DNA of 64,000 nucleotides, from assembly GCF_027596085.1 (NCBI RefSeq), contig NC_072451.1, positions 1,360,877-1,424,876 of the forward strand, read 5' to 3'. The stretch comes from Anoplopoma fimbria (Eukaryota > Chordata > Actinopteri > Perciformes > Anoplopomatidae). This document shows, piece by piece, positions 34,851 to 47,400 of the stretch; within the stretch, counting starts at the first letter, position 1, and the number at the start of each line of letters is the position of its first letter. Below the pieces are notes generated by a model. It was not told where the DNA came from, searched no databases, and saw only the letters and a program-made list of their open reading frames with translations. Made by a program: the position numbers and the translations under genes.

Positions 34851-36654
34851 CTCATCCAGCCGTCTTTCTCTCGCTCTGTCTGTCTATCCCTTCTTCCATG
34901 TCTCACTCTCTCTAACCACCAATTTCCCCAGTCATCCAGTCCATCTGGTTTAATCACATCTACTGTGCCCTCCTTAACCAAATCAGGAAAAGAAACAGAA
35001 CAAAGGAAGGAGAAGAAACGTAGATGAAGCTTTTTTTTTTTTTTAAGTAAAAGTGAGAGTTCATGTTTGGCCACAGGGTAATTGAAGATGACAAATGTAG
35101 GTTGTCAAGTCTGAAATTGATATGGATAAAACCCAGCGTCCAAAATTAAAAACCGAGCCAAGCAGCAACTACTGATAGAATTGGTCCCTGGAGGATAAAT
35201 CAACTAATCAGAGAGGTATGTCAATCTTGAAGGCAATAACATAAGAAAACCTTGGTTTATTAAAACGTTGAATATGTTGAGAGGTGCACCAATCCAAGCA
35301 GGATTTAAATCAAAATTAGAAATGTGACTCTGTTTATTGACAAGAGGAGGAAAGGTTAAGTTCATATTTTGCCGTAGTGCAAGTGAATATTAAAAACTGG
35401 CCAAGCAATAACCACTCAAATATTTTAGACAGAAACATTACAAAATCTTGGAGAATACAAATGCTTTTTGAGGCCCGTGACAATCTGGTCGTTATTCCAT
35501 CCATGAATGTTATTTGAATATTTTGGCATGAAAAAATAATTCAAGTGAGGAACAGGTTTGTACATGAATAAATCACTGTGAATGTTATTTGTTCTGCATT
35601 AAAACTGCCATTTAAATGTATCTAGTTTTAAGCAGTTGTGTGTGTATGTGAACTTATTTGTGCATGAATACTTTATTGAAGCAGGTGAAATGTTAAGATA
35701 ACAACTGAACTCACTGTCTGTCTCTTTAATGCAGAGCTCAGTGTCATTGGCCCACAGCTACAGGTTTCAGCATATCGGCTCAGCAGCCAACATGCAGAGA
35801 CCTTCTATCCAATTACACAAAGGTTGCCCTGACGCCCTTCTTGCCACTGCGTGACCAGATGACACAGCTCTCCGTCCCATCTGTCCGAGGCCTACCAAGG
35901 CCTACCGATGCCTACCGATGCCTCACGAAGCAGAAGCGGCACAGATTGTGACTCTTATGTGACTTCGCAGGCACAGCGGGTCGTGATGCTCCCTCGATCC
36001 TCGGCGGTCCCACGTCCCATATGACCCTTTCTGGATGCGAGAATGGGGCCGATTGCATGAATGCTCAGTTGGGAATCTCGCAATCTGTGATAAATGTGTC
36101 ACCCTTGTACCCACTTTGCAGTCAAGACATGACTTCACGCTTTGATGTGAAGTCATGGGGACAAGTGTGACAAGGCCAGCATTGTCTTGAGTTTTCAAAC
36201 CAACAAATCTATATCTTGTGGTTATATATACATAAACCTTAGAGAGCCAAGACTATAGACAATGCGCTTAGTATCTGTGAGACCCTCGTTTTCTATCACA
36301 TCTCTAGTGCTAAGGACTCACTGCCTTGGTGAAGTTTCTGTACTACACTTCCCAGAGCGGTACTAGGTGTTGAAGAACTCCAAAACCAGCTCTTACATAA
36401 ACATTAATAGTGGAGAAACATTAGCATTCATTTGGAGTCCTATTTTTTTTCTCCATCTAATAAATGTCCATTATTCACTTTCCTTTTAGCTCTGGTTTAG
36501 TCTCCACCAGCAGTTCTGTTCAAGTAGCATACGGTGGATTTATCCGACATGTTTGCTTTCTCACAGTGTGAGAAAAAAGACCGATGGTGCAACAGAGATA
36601 GTGAGACTGAACCCTAAAGTTAATTTGTTGAAAAACAAAAACAATAAACTTATA
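34851..36654. other. Non-coding stretch, no gene seen
   Basis: Holds a T run (about 35031-35044), a 10-bp tandem at 35891-35922 (CCTACCAAGG then CCTACCGATG twice) and an 11-bp-arm hairpin, CATGACTTCAC / GTGAAGTCATG, at 36128-36157. No gene recognised. Confidence 0.5.
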
Positions 36655-37250
36655 GCATGGACAGTGTATAAGAAGTGGACGTATGTCAACATGACGTCAC
36701 CCCTTAGTTGGTGGTTGATGGTTTTGAAAGCCTTGAGTTCTACATTTTCTTTGTCGCCATCTTGTTTTTATGGGAACCAGTAGTGACAGGAGAGGGTGGA
36801 GCTTACTACAACCGAACGCTGAATAAGACATGTTTAGGCGACCAAAATGTTACAATTAACTTTCATGGCCTAAAAACTCCTTGTGAAAGACGAAAACACA
36901 GACAACTCCCATAACGCACAACACTGTAGTAGCGACCTGTCAATCACAAGTTAGCCACACCATAAAGCATACACTGATTTATGGTCTATTTGATTCTAAA
37001 TTGACCATCATTTACTAAATGAACATCATGCTGTATTGAAGAAGACATGAAACTAGAGATTGAGACCATAAACTCATGTTTACAATGTTTATCTAAGGTA
37101 ATAAATCAAGTTAAAAGTAGGGTCATTTTCTCATAGACTTCTATACAATCTGACTTATTCTTGGAAACGGAGGTGTCGCCCCCTGATGGCTGGTAGAGGG
37201 AATGCAAGTTTAAGGAACTTTTGCATTGGCTTCACTTTTCAGAAAGTAAA
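36655..37250 (+). repeat. Dispersed teleost repeat (family G), near full length
   Basis: Landmarks in order are ATGACGTCACCCCTTAGTTG, GTCGCCATCTTG, AGAGGGTGGAGCT, AAGACATGTTTAGGCGACC, AAAATGTTACAATTAAC, CAACTCCCATAACGCAC, GTAGTAGCGACCTGTCAATC, GAACATCATGCTGTATTGAA, GAGACCATAAACTCATG, GGTCATTTTCTCATAGACTT, TCGCCCCCTGATGGCTGG and GCATTGGCTTCACTTTTCAG. I recognise this order as a common roughly 600-bp non-coding repeat of percomorph genomes. Most blocks look little diverged, so the copy may be fairly young. Exact class is unknown to me. Confidence 0.7.
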
Positions 37251-38439
37251 GTAATGATTCTCTTGATTTTAAGACTAACGTTGAACTTTTTCACATTACT
37301 CAAACTCATTCGATGTTGTAAATAATACAAATTTGGATTCATGGTGCTATAATTTGATTTAGTTTTTTCTTTTTTATAGGTGACACTTCTCTGCTCATGC
37401 TACATGCTAGCTCCTCGTGTATTACAATAAACTGGATGCAGAACAACGAATGTGAAAGCATTCATTTAAGAGTATACTGTTCAATCATTACTGTGTTATA
37501 GTTATCTGCACCAGAGGCATTTATATTTATGGAAATATCCTGAAAACTTCATTGATTTTGAATTATATTGTGCCTTGTGTGGCAAAAACTTTACCCTGTT
37601 TGCCATTTTGATTTCATGAGCATCATTTTTCACCGTAGGACATAGTAATTACACTTCATGTCGTACTCTGTGGGCTCCTTTACATTAGAGTCTGTTCATT
37701 AAGGGCCTTTGGTAACATTGTAATGTGCAGTCATTATTGCAGGCATCATAAAACACAAGCGGGTAATGAATTAGTGAGTATTTTTCCATTAGCATGGCAT
37801 ATTGTCTTAGTAATTGAGTTTAAAGATGTGGAAGACCTCTCGTATTTATAACGCAAGTGATGAAGTATTTTCATGAACAAAAGATGCCAAAAAAAGCAAA
37901 TGATATACTATTTTTGTAAGATTGATCGCATGAAATTAAAGCAAATTGCAAGACTTTGTTAAGATTAATAGTCAGCAACACATTTCAATTTTACCAACAG
38001 TTAGTCATTAATTTCAGGGGTGCTATCCTGCAAAAACAGGTTAATTTATTCCATGCCATATACAGCACCCTATTCCTCTTCTAGGCTTAAATTTCTCAAA
38101 ACCATAGTTTTGAGTCCTGTGCAATAAACCTCACATTTTCAATCATGGAATTAATGTATGATTGCGGGAAACTCATGTCACGTGCAGAAAGTTTTATGGT
38201 TAAAAGGTTAAAGCATTGCTATTGTGGGGTCATGGTTTCTTAATCCTCTCAAATGTTTAATTGCTCATAAAGGAACACAGATGATCATTCAGTGAGGAAT
38301 CCAGCAAAAACAAGATCTGCAGTATGTCACTTAATTCCAGTGGATCAAATATATATTTACACAGGAACAGAACCAAGCAAGTTAACAACAGATTGCCACC
38401 ATAAATCAAAAATCTGCAGCCAGTCCTCGCTTTAGTCTG
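37251..38439. other. Non-coding AT-rich stretch, no gene seen
   Basis: Strongly AT-rich, with no frame above 60 codons and no recognised repeat. Confidence 0.6.
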
Positions 38440-38600
38440 TTATCTCTCAACTTACATAACCTCCGTGCTGCTCGGGAGGCTGCGGCGGCCGGCTCAGATT
38501 GTATCAACGCACAGGTCAAAGGAACGCGATGACTAATTCATGATGCCGTTTGCAGCGAACCCTCGTCGGGAGTCATTAGTCACCTGTCAGCCTCGGATCA
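38440..38600. promoter_or_regulatory. Candidate enhancer with facing TGACTAAT/ATTAGTCA sites
   Basis: A GC-rich island in AT-rich DNA. It contains AGGTCAAAGGAAC (nuclear-receptor-like half site with extension, about 38513), TGACTAAT at 38530-38537 and its exact reverse complement ATTAGTCA at 38575-38582, plus CACCTG. The ATTAGTCAC word also occurs in the tandem site at 47952-47974. The regulatory call is inference. Confidence 0.33.
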
Positions 38601-39298
38601 CGTAAGCTTGGGATTTGGGCAACGTTGTGTGTGTCATGATGGGGCTTTCACAAACAAGACTTGTCTTTGCTCTCTGACATTTGAGTCACAAGGAAGGCAG
38701 AAGAGTAGCTGACTTGTGGTTGGTAATTTTTTAATGCCTCCTAGTGTATTTAAGAGCTTTGATGTTAATCAAAGATTTAAAATGTTTCTTGTGCAAGCTG
38801 AAGACCTCACATTCTGCATTCGTCTGGTTACTTCATTTTAAAGTCTCGTACTGAGAAATCAAATCACATGAGACAGTGTGAATGTCAGACTTTAATTAAA
38901 GATTTATGTTGGTTCGTCTCACACTATTTGGTCTGAATCCTATGAAACAGAAGGTTTGGAAAGATTGGTACAAACTGCATGTTTACTGGCTTTTATACGA
39001 TGTGAGGTGGAGCTCTCCTCTCAAAACAAAATCCACGCACTCCCTGCAGACGAACATATATTGTATACACTCCATATATTGTGCAGGGAATGTCACTTCA
39101 TGTACATAAGCCATCTATGACTCTGAGATCAAGGGTTTTTTTTGCATGCACTTGACATTAAACATCCTGGTATTTGTACAAATGTGAAAAGGTTGTGTTG
39201 GAAGTGGAGGTCATCACTTTGGTTCTAGCTAAATGGATGCAGCCTGACACCCATACTGGCAGGGTTAAAGGGTTTGACAGCTTCATGGGTCACAGTAC
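38601..39298. other. Non-coding stretch, no gene seen
   Basis: AT-rich, unremarkable, with short frames only. Confidence 0.55.
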
Positions 39299-39594
39299 TT
39301 AAAGGACCAGTGGACAGGAATAAGGGGGATCTATTGGCAGAAACGGAATATAATATTCATTTGATTGATGAAATGAATCAAAGCATGTTTTCTTTACTGT
39401 GTTTTTTCTCTACCTTAGAATGCACAGCTTATATCTACATGCAGAGTACGCCACGCTGCACCGCCATGTTCCTACAGTAGCCCAGAACGGACAAACCAGT
39501 TCCACAAAGTTTTAGTTGGCTGCAATCTGAAACCTAAATGCCAAATGCCACTGAATCCTTTTTCCCACATTTTTTCAGTTTTAAATGTATTAAA
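39299..39594 (+). mobile_element. TTAA-flanked MITE-like element (family P), copy 2
   Basis: Starts TTAAAGGACCAGTGGACAG, then GGGGGATCTATTGGCAGAA, AACGGAATATAATATTCAT, CGCCATGTTCCTACAGTAGC, CCAGAACGGACAAACCA, GGCTGCAATCTGAAACCTAA and GCCACTGAATCC. A TTAA at 39591-39594 may mark the right border, though the right inverted terminus is badly eroded. The short 68-codon frame inside is incidental. Confidence 0.65.
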
Positions 39595-42500
39595 AAGTAA
39601 CGATGATATAACTACATCACAATGAATACGATGCAATATAATAATACAGTTAATATGTATTTGAGTTCTTGGCATTTAAAGGGTTAGTTACGTCCTTACA
39701 CACAAATGAATATACAAGTACCTAAGAAGGGCTGGCATGCACACACACACACACACACACTATTTACTACATATAGTGTGCTGAAATCAACCTCACTGTG
39801 CCAATTCTCCGGCTATGATGTACATCACAAATGTAAAAATAAATTCATTTTCAGGGTTCAGTTTTCAAAACCTCCAATAATCTATGTGGTTATGATATGC
39901 TACATTCAAAAATAAACATTTTAAATTACAGTATACTGCATAATGGATATGTTTTAATAGTGTATCCTGCTTATGTGTTTTTGCCTATTTAGCTTTTTTT
40001 AAACTTAACAAATGAATTTTTTTGGAGTGCTCTACTGTTGCTGTAAGTTTGGATTCAAACTCATTGACAGATGAAGGGAACATATGTTTAATCAATAAAC
40101 TGTTCCCATTACATACAGCAGGTGTGCTTCCAGATTACACAGTGACATCAGTTAATGAGTACGGGTATGGAGCGACAGCTGTTAGAATACTTGCTTTATT
40201 AAGGAGGGATTTCAAAACTCCTTAAGTATTCAAAGCTGATTCCATCATGCGCGATAATAATCAGCATTAAGAATCATTGTCGCGTTCCGCAAGGCAAGAG
40301 GTCAAAAAGAAAAAGATGGAGGTATGGTGGAAGCGTTCCAAAACAGATGCTGCAAAACTAGAAAACTTCTCCAGCTAGTAAAGTATTTTATGCATGATTA
40401 TTTTACGTGTTAAAACATTTTGTTTGAGTGCACTGGCTCAGTTTCGGATGGACTTTTTTGGTGTTGTCAACAAATAAAGTTGTGATTCTACTAGCCACAA
40501 TTATTTGTATCTTAGCAATGTATTACTTTCTGTTATTTTTATTTTATTTTAACAAAATGAAACCGTATTTGATGTCTTTCAGACCAGTGTTTCTTCCTCG
40601 AGTATTAAAATGTTAAATTTGATATTTTATTCAATTTTGGATTTTTGCATCTTACATTTCAGTGCATATATTTACATATTTACTTCATTGTTTCCTTTTT
40701 TGCAGATATGAAAGTTTCCCATGGGTGTTTAGGAGCTGCTGTCATCAAACCACTGATTGACTCTGCCTTTATTGTTGCCATGGTGTAAAAAGACACAAAT
40801 ACAACACTTCCTGTGTTTGCCTTCTTGGGACAGGAAACTGTCTGGACCTCAAGATCAAAGACTTGCAGTCCTCCCTTATCAAGGTCTGAGGGGAGGTCTG
40901 CTGGACAAAGCTACTCTTGATGGTGAAGGAAAATGTTTATTTAAACACATAAAGAGGAAGGCAGAGACTTTATGTGTGGCTACAGCCATATGAGCTGTGG
41001 TGTCTGGAGACGTCAGATAGAGAAGTGTTTCCTGAATGAAGATTACAACAAGCTCTGGGACCCCAGATCTACTGCTCAGACTTTTCAGTTACAGAATTGA
41101 GGTGTATCCGTTGACAGGAGGAAAACTAAACCAGTTCAAACAAACAAGAAGAAGACCTTTCCTCAAATGAATGGGAGTATAATGTCAGAATTCCCATTGA
41201 AGTAGGATTTCTTGAGTCTAAGTCCACCTGTCAGACTCATCAGATTATCAGTGCAGTATGTGCTCTATTTTTCCCATATCAAACAGGAATTGACTACTCA
41301 CTCGGGTTTTGGGCAAAGAAAAAAAACAAAAAAACCTCCTTTGCCAGAACTCAATGCAATGTAAGATTCAAAACACTAATCCATGTTCTTCATCTGGCGT
41401 TTTTTTGTTTTGTTTTCGATCGAACAATCAACTAAAAGGCATAAATCCTCTATAAATGGCTTCGCGAAGAACTTCATTTTTTCATTAAGAGTTGTGCCAA
41501 AAAGCACCTGTTTGCTCGCAATATAATTACCAATAAGGTCTATGGTAGTGCTGCAACCAACAACTTTATTTAAATCCACACAATAGTCACTAGGTATCAA
41601 TGGATTCTTCTAAGTATATAAGATTATATAAATAAGAGACATGTCAATAACAGATACCTGAATCCAAGGTATCGTCATCATAGTCTTTTTTTTCTGTTTA
41701 CCAAACTCACATTTGTGTTATTATTTTGAACTCAACCAATAGTTGGCAAACAAGTATCATTATTGCTGCAGCAGTCCAAATAAAATGTTCTTATTCACTG
41801 ACTACAAGGAACTTTAATGAAATTATTCCTAGCTTGAAATCAACATGTACTTGTGTTGACCTGCCAGATCCGGTATAAAGGAGCTCTAGAAACCTCTCTT
41901 TCAGAGGTAGTGATTAAAGTTGTCAGTAGGTGGTTATGCAGGACTGAAGGATTAGGATTCCTGGTGCTGGATCTCAAACTGAGCCGACAATATGGCCCAA
42001 CCACAAAGCCAGGGGGCTTCTGGGACCTCAGCCAGTGGCTGATAGATCCATCAATATGACGGATTCAGTCAGCACTGATTGCTCTCCAGAGCAGCTCCTG
42101 TTTGGTTTGATGAGGCAACGATGCGTGGAGTTTTCCTCAGTCTGAAACACGGTTCTGCTTTATTTACATGCAGCCCCCATGGCATGTTGATGAGGAACAA
42201 GTGGACCTCAATAGACAGTCTGTATAGGGCTGAAATTGTGATTGAAATCATTAGCGAATGGCTTGTATGGCTGCTCAACTAAGATTTGTATTTCAGGCAA
42301 AGAGACAATGTGAAGCTACAATAAAGTTGGATATTCTTTGTAATACTTTGAAATATACTATATCTCATTTATGAAAGCTGATTGAGTGTTGAACTGATTA
42401 AGTTAAAACATTATTTTACTGTACAATATGGTTATCCTGATCAAAAACCAGATAATACAACTGAGTATTAGGGCGACTGTGAAAGAAAGAGGGAATCATT

Positions 42501-42956
42501 TAAGGAGAAAAAGATGCAATATTTCTAAAGATGTTAAAATATGCACATGTGATCTTATTACGCAATACGATCTAAAACATTGAGACACTGACAAATATCC
42601 CTTTTCTTGTAATACAATGACTTGTTTTCATAATGAAATAACTTTTTCCTCGTAAAATGCAACTTTTTTTCTTGAAATCTGAAAACACTGATCCCCATAC
42701 TTCTTTTATACCAGAGATTTCAGACAGTCTGCCTGCAAGTCTGTCTAAAGAAAAAAAATAATAATTCTAGTGTGGACACGGTGGTATGGGAACAGAGAGA
42801 TAGCACAGTCTCCGAACTGTTTACTGCTCAAACTGAAGGGGTGACATTTCCTGGACTGCCATGTGATAACATTGTCACCAAGCAGCATGAACACTTCCTC
42901 CTCAAGAAAGATTGCCTTGAAACTCTGTGGTCATTTTAGTAAAGAAAACAAGCCAC

Positions 42957-42959
<3 letters not shown>
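39595..42959. other. Non-coding stretch, no gene seen
   Basis: AT-rich, with a 20-bp CA run at 39740-39760. An acceptor-like tract, TTTCCTTTTTTGCAG, lies at 40691-40705, followed by a less AT-rich stretch to about 41250, but no reading frame or partner site makes it a credible exon. Frames at 41853-42059 and 42079-42282 (68 and 67 codons) are unrecognised. Confidence 0.5.

Positions 42960-43019
<60 letters not shown>
42960..43019. repeat. (AT)n microsatellite, about 30 units
   Basis: Uninterrupted, self-complementary AT array. Confidence 0.98.
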
Positions 43020-43021
<2 letters not shown>

Positions 43022-44929
43022 TAAATATTTAAGAAACTGTTAAGAGCTCCTGTATAATATAAAGTCTTTGTTTTCTAGTGTATTAAATAAGTTGTTTTAA
43101 TATGTTCAAGTGGGAAACTATTCAAGCTCCTCGGTAAATTGTCAGTTAACAATAAGTGAATGTATGTTTAAAAAGAACAGTATGAATATATTTGAATAAT
43201 AGTATAGTGTTAAAGGTTGAATTCCTTGTACAAAATATGACTCAATTGATGGTCTGATGTAATACATACTGATGTGATTGTATATATGAACACGTTTTTG
43301 AGAGAATGTGTTTATGTGTTTGCCAATAGAGATGTAATGTTGAAATCTATCAAATTACCTGCTGAAACAAAATGTGAATATATATTGGAAATAGATTCTG
43401 AGCCAACTACAGAACTGTAACAAGCGCTTCGCTCTCGTCTTTTGTCCTGTAAAACAGGACATTATTATTTGCTTGCTTGTCCTGCCACCCGGGACTTGCA
43501 ACACATGCAAAAGATGCATGTTGGGTGAATAGGTTTTCAAGGCTGTGTGACAACCACGTCAGACACAATAGTCCACATAAGAATGAAGGTAGAAGCTAAG
43601 ACAAACAACCACATAGTCTCTTTGGGACTACGTTTTCCTTCCTCCAAGTGCTTTCAAAGGAGATATTTGAAATGACACAGACAGGAAACAGAGAGGAACT
43701 CAACTAGCATGCACACTGGACCGCTGTTGATACAACACGTTACTCACTGATGACTCACTTCACACGAGTTCCTCCATCAGCGGAAGAAACCCTTAAATCC
43801 TTTACTTTAGTAAAAGTAGAGGAAATTTACAGACCAGCTGAGGGACAAGTTAAAACAACAACACTTTCTTCAGAAATGAAAGCATAAGGACTACAAAACT
43901 CAGCAAAACACAGTTACAAGGTACACAAAGGAATTAGTACGATTGCGCAACAGAATCTCAAACAATGGCAAAAGAGTCCCACTTCTGGAGTAACGAAGAA
44001 ACAGAGGTTTTTTCTTTCGGTAATGACAGAGGCTGTGTATCTTCATTCACTGCTCCCCTGTTCTATATACACTGATATTTAGGATTTAAAATCTGGATGA
44101 TAACGTCAGTGCTTTGTTTTGCATCTGCTTCCCCATGGGATCACATGAGGTGGTGTGTTTAACCCTGTGTCCGAATAATCTTCAAAATATCCTTTAGTGT
44201 GTGATGTGCCATTATTTTTCAAATGTTGTGTGTGCATGTTTGAGATTAGAGAGAAGAAGATTTTAGAAGATTTTCTTTATGTGTGTGATGCAACCCAATC
44301 CAAACATCAATTAGGATTTTAAAACTGAGTCCGGCTTAAAGTGGAGTTTATTTGAACAGGTTGTTAAAGATTTAAACATTTAGAATTTGCACAAATGCTA
44401 GTTCACCTCTGTCGGTGCCACTCTGGGTGAGTTTGCATCTCTCTGTTCTGTCAGACAGTTTAATAGCTAGCTTGGTTAGCACGGAAATTGACAAATCTCC
44501 CCCGCTATGAAAAAAAAAAAAGATCAGGCTACAAACTGATGCTCAAACACAGGCTTCTGGGGAGAACATAACAGATGCCTGTCAATATTTGCTTGTTCAC
44601 GGAACTGCCGGTTGGATTGAACAGTTAAACTGCTATAGAACTGTGTCGGTAGTGGTTGCTACTAGCAACAGAATCTGAAACCAAAAACTCTACTTCAGTG
44701 CTTAAGTTACTTTCTTTGTTATTGCGTTCACAGCTCAATACACAAAGGATGTTAAGAAGACAATCAATACGACAAACATCTTCTGATATCCAGAATATAA
44801 TTACTACAATTATAAGCCTACTGCAATTAAATGTCAGTTTTTAAACACTGAAACACAGATCAAGTCCATCCTCCGTCTTATCTTTCTCTCTTGGTCCCTC
44901 TCCCCCAAAAAAAAAACAAAAAATAGCAA
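43020..44929. other. Non-coding stretch, no gene seen
   Basis: AT-rich. A palindromic GTTGCT-ACT-AGCAAC (44655-44669) resembles a weak RFX-type site, and a small hairpin, TGTCCTGT / ACAGGACA, lies at 43443-43461. No gene recognised. Confidence 0.5.
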
Positions 44930-45180
44930 ACAGCGAATACATTTTCACCAGCGAGGCGCCGCTCCATCTGCAGAGCCACAGCAGCCTCATTTTGCCGGGT
45001 ACATCACACAGCCGGCTGATTGTGAAAGATGATGCACTCGCACCCCGCTAACAGGTTCACACAAGCCCACATGCTTAAGCCACCCTGGGCTAATTCGATT
45101 CCACTGCCATTCCAGAGGTAATAGTGTGTGGGGCCCCGTGCATCCTCGCGGCTATAGTGCATGGGGGGAAAAAAAGGGTG
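44930..45180. promoter_or_regulatory. GC-richer unique segment, possible regulatory DNA
   Basis: Less AT-rich than both flanks and not repeat-like (GCGAGGCGCCGCTCC, CCGGCTGATTGTG, CTGGGCTAATTCG). Frames of about 60-72 codons overlap it on both strands without recognised content. Confidence 0.2.
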
Positions 45181-45726
45181 GACAGGGTGAGGGGGTTGGC
45201 TGCTTGTGGTTGGCCCCAACACCCCCAGTGCCTCAAAAGGTCGAAAACTGGGACATTTTATTACTTTCTATTTTCAATTATTGCGGGCAGTCATGCATGT
45301 CCTGCTAGACAGAATGAATGAATACACTGAATGAATGACTTTGTTTGCAGCCGTGCCACTGCTGGGATTCACTTTGCTTTTTAGTCGAGGAGTCTAATTC
45401 CAAAGTATCAATTTTAACTTGAAATGTCAGTTATGCTCTCCATAATTTGAAAACATATTTGATATACTTTCCCTCCAGGCGTCAGGCTGATGTAACATTT
45501 AGAAAATCTGAAATAAACAAAACAGACAACGAGTCCCTGAGCAAATGTGCTCACAAATATGAGAGGGTTGACACTGTCAATCAGAACTTAATACCTTCAT
45601 ATAATGTCCCTCTTGCAGTCCTCATGAATATGTAAGAGCCAAAAAAAGAGAGCACCCTGTGCAGTCTGGTCACCATTAACCAGTCAAATTAGCATTTCAT
45701 CCCAAATTTGAGTTTTCCAATCTTCC

Positions 45727-45766
<40 letters not shown>

Positions 45767-46429
45767 CCAATTTTACATAAAAATTCTGCTTTTTTTTCCT
45801 CCAAAAAGATTGTTTGTTGTTGCATACCACTCCAGTGGAGAGGAACAAGCTGAAATTGCGGGAATTCAATCTACTGAGAAGGAGCAGAATTGGGCCGTGA
45901 GTGGACGTCAAGCCTCCACAGCACTAATCGTGTCCGTTCCTCTCATATACTCGGGTGACGGTCAGCGGGGCATTTCTACCGAGAGCATCTGCCTACTCTC
46001 CAAAGCTACTTACAAGCACAACATTCATCTTCAGACACAAAAGGAGCCTCACCAACCTGCCATGAAATTGCTTTTCACTAGAATACCAGCAGATATGCGA
46101 GAGAGAGTACTTATGAATGTGATCTAAAATAGATCTGAAATATACTCTGATGACATAAGATACACTAGACTATTATTATGTCGCAGCATTAGATTTCGCG
46201 GCATATTCCACAACTTTTTTTGTCTTTTTTATACAATAATAAAGATTTGAATCTTAAAGCAGGCTATAAACTCCATTCCCGCTGTAAATATTCTTGTCTT
46301 TCTTCTTCCTGCTTTTCACCTTACAACATTGCAGAATGCTTTTTCTCCACAGAGTGTGATGAGCAGTTTTCTCATATTTGTCTGATATCTAAGATTGACC
46401 GACGAGCTGCTAGCTGGCTGTGAAAGCCC
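45181..46429. other. Non-coding stretch with a poly(A) tract
   Basis: A 36-base A tract lies at 45730-45765. No SINE or processed-gene body was recognised upstream of it on the plus strand (the sequence before it is CCAATCTTCCCTT), so it is recorded as simple sequence. A 105-codon frame at 45810-46127 is unrecognised. Confidence 0.5.
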
Positions 46430-46600
46430 ACTATAATGAGACCAAACCGAGCTTATGGCATTTAGCGCGTCACATAAACCTTCATTAAAGTGGGGTTTCC
46501 AAGGGTTTGAGCCAGCAGTGAGCCAGAGAGGGTGGCCAGCTTATTAAATTCATTACTCTATTGAATCTGTCGGGGCACAAACATCTGTCATAAAGGTCTT
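46430..46600. promoter_or_regulatory. Motif-dense candidate conserved non-coding segment
   Basis: Contains CACTATAATGAG, CATTTAGCGCGTCAC, CTTCATTAAAGTGG and TTATTAAATTCATTACTC in unique-looking DNA. The regulatory role is inferred from composition only. Confidence 0.22.
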
Positions 46601-46762
46601 AAAAATTATTCAGTGGTAGTGGTTGGAGAGGAGAACGCTTTAGTGGTCTTGAGGATTTTTGGCCGTAGGTTAGTACTATTCAGGAGTGTGCCAATTATTG
46701 CCATACTACATATCTCCTTGATGTTGTGTTCATATACGACTACATTTGCATTCGCAATAGCT

Positions 46763-46777
46763 GGTTGCCTGGCAACC
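46763..46777. promoter_or_regulatory. Perfect RFX X-box palindrome
   Basis: GGTTGCCTGGCAACC: two perfect half sites with a single-base spacer. It is unlikely by chance, lies outside any recognised repeat and is 137 bp upstream of the family R element. Confidence 0.45.
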
Positions 46778-46913
46778 CCACACTGACCAGATGACCGAGA
46801 TGTTATGGTCCCACTGTTCAGACAAGATATTGTACATAACCTCTCATAAAAGTTCAAGATGCAATTTTCAAACTTTGATTTGTGTAAGGATTAAACAAAC
46901 GAGGTATAACGAC

Positions 46914-47289
46914 TTAAAGGTACTAAAAGGAACTTTTTATTCTGTGTTGATTTTGGCGGTCCCTGTGGACAAAAGCGGTAGTGTTTCCGAGCACCAGAGT
47001 CCCTTTATAAAAACCCTAACGAGGTCTGATAGTCTGTCCGGCTCAATCATGTGGGTCCAGCAATACAGTCTGAGTCTGAGCTTGAGGAGTTTCTGGTGAA
47101 TCTGCATGATTTCAACTGATTTTGTGCAGAATGTAATCCGTTGGCGTCCATGACATTAGCATTAGGAATAACTTCATAGAAATACCCAAACTTCCCACGG
47201 ATTGTTTATTTATGTAGGTCATATAGACGTGTCACTATAAGATTGAGACCGTTTCATAATCTGTTAAAAGTTCTTCACATTGACTTTAA
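46914..47289 (+). mobile_element. Dispersed element (family R), TTAA-bounded copy
   Basis: Begins TTAAAGGTACTAAAAGGAAC and ends near TTGACTTTAA, so TTAA lies at both edges. Landmarks are TGTTGATTTTGGCGGTCCCT, GTGGACAAAAGCGGTAG, GAGCACCAGAGTCCCTTTA, GGAGTTTCTGGTGAATCTGC and ATTGAGACCGTTTCAT. Its 5' half matches 54664-54850 and its 3' half matches 22850-23150. It has no coding content. A TTAA-targeting DNA transposon derivative is likely but not proven. Confidence 0.65.
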
Positions 47290-47307
47290 AAAGTAAAGCT
47301 GCATGTT

Positions 47308-47400
47308 GTTGCTAACTTTGGACAGAGCCAAGTAAGCTGTTCTTTTTGCTAAGCTAAGCTAACTGGCAGCTAACTGTAGCCCTATATTCAAAAAAGAAAA
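47308..47400 (+). repeat. Dispersed repeat (family D), fragment
   Basis: GGACAGAGCCAAG, then GCTGTT and TGCTAAGCTAAGCTAAC, are shared with 53633-53835. It directly abuts the family R element, so one may have inserted beside or into the other. Confidence 0.6.

Noticed and set aside
40691..41250. Strong acceptor-like tract TTTCCTTTTTTGCAG followed by an exon-like stretch
   Set aside because: The frame after it stops after 26 codons in one phase and has no recognisable content in the others. No partner donor stands out.
45730..45765. Poly(A) tract as evidence of a processed pseudogene or SINE
   Set aside because: No gene-like or SINE-like body or target duplication was seen on either side.
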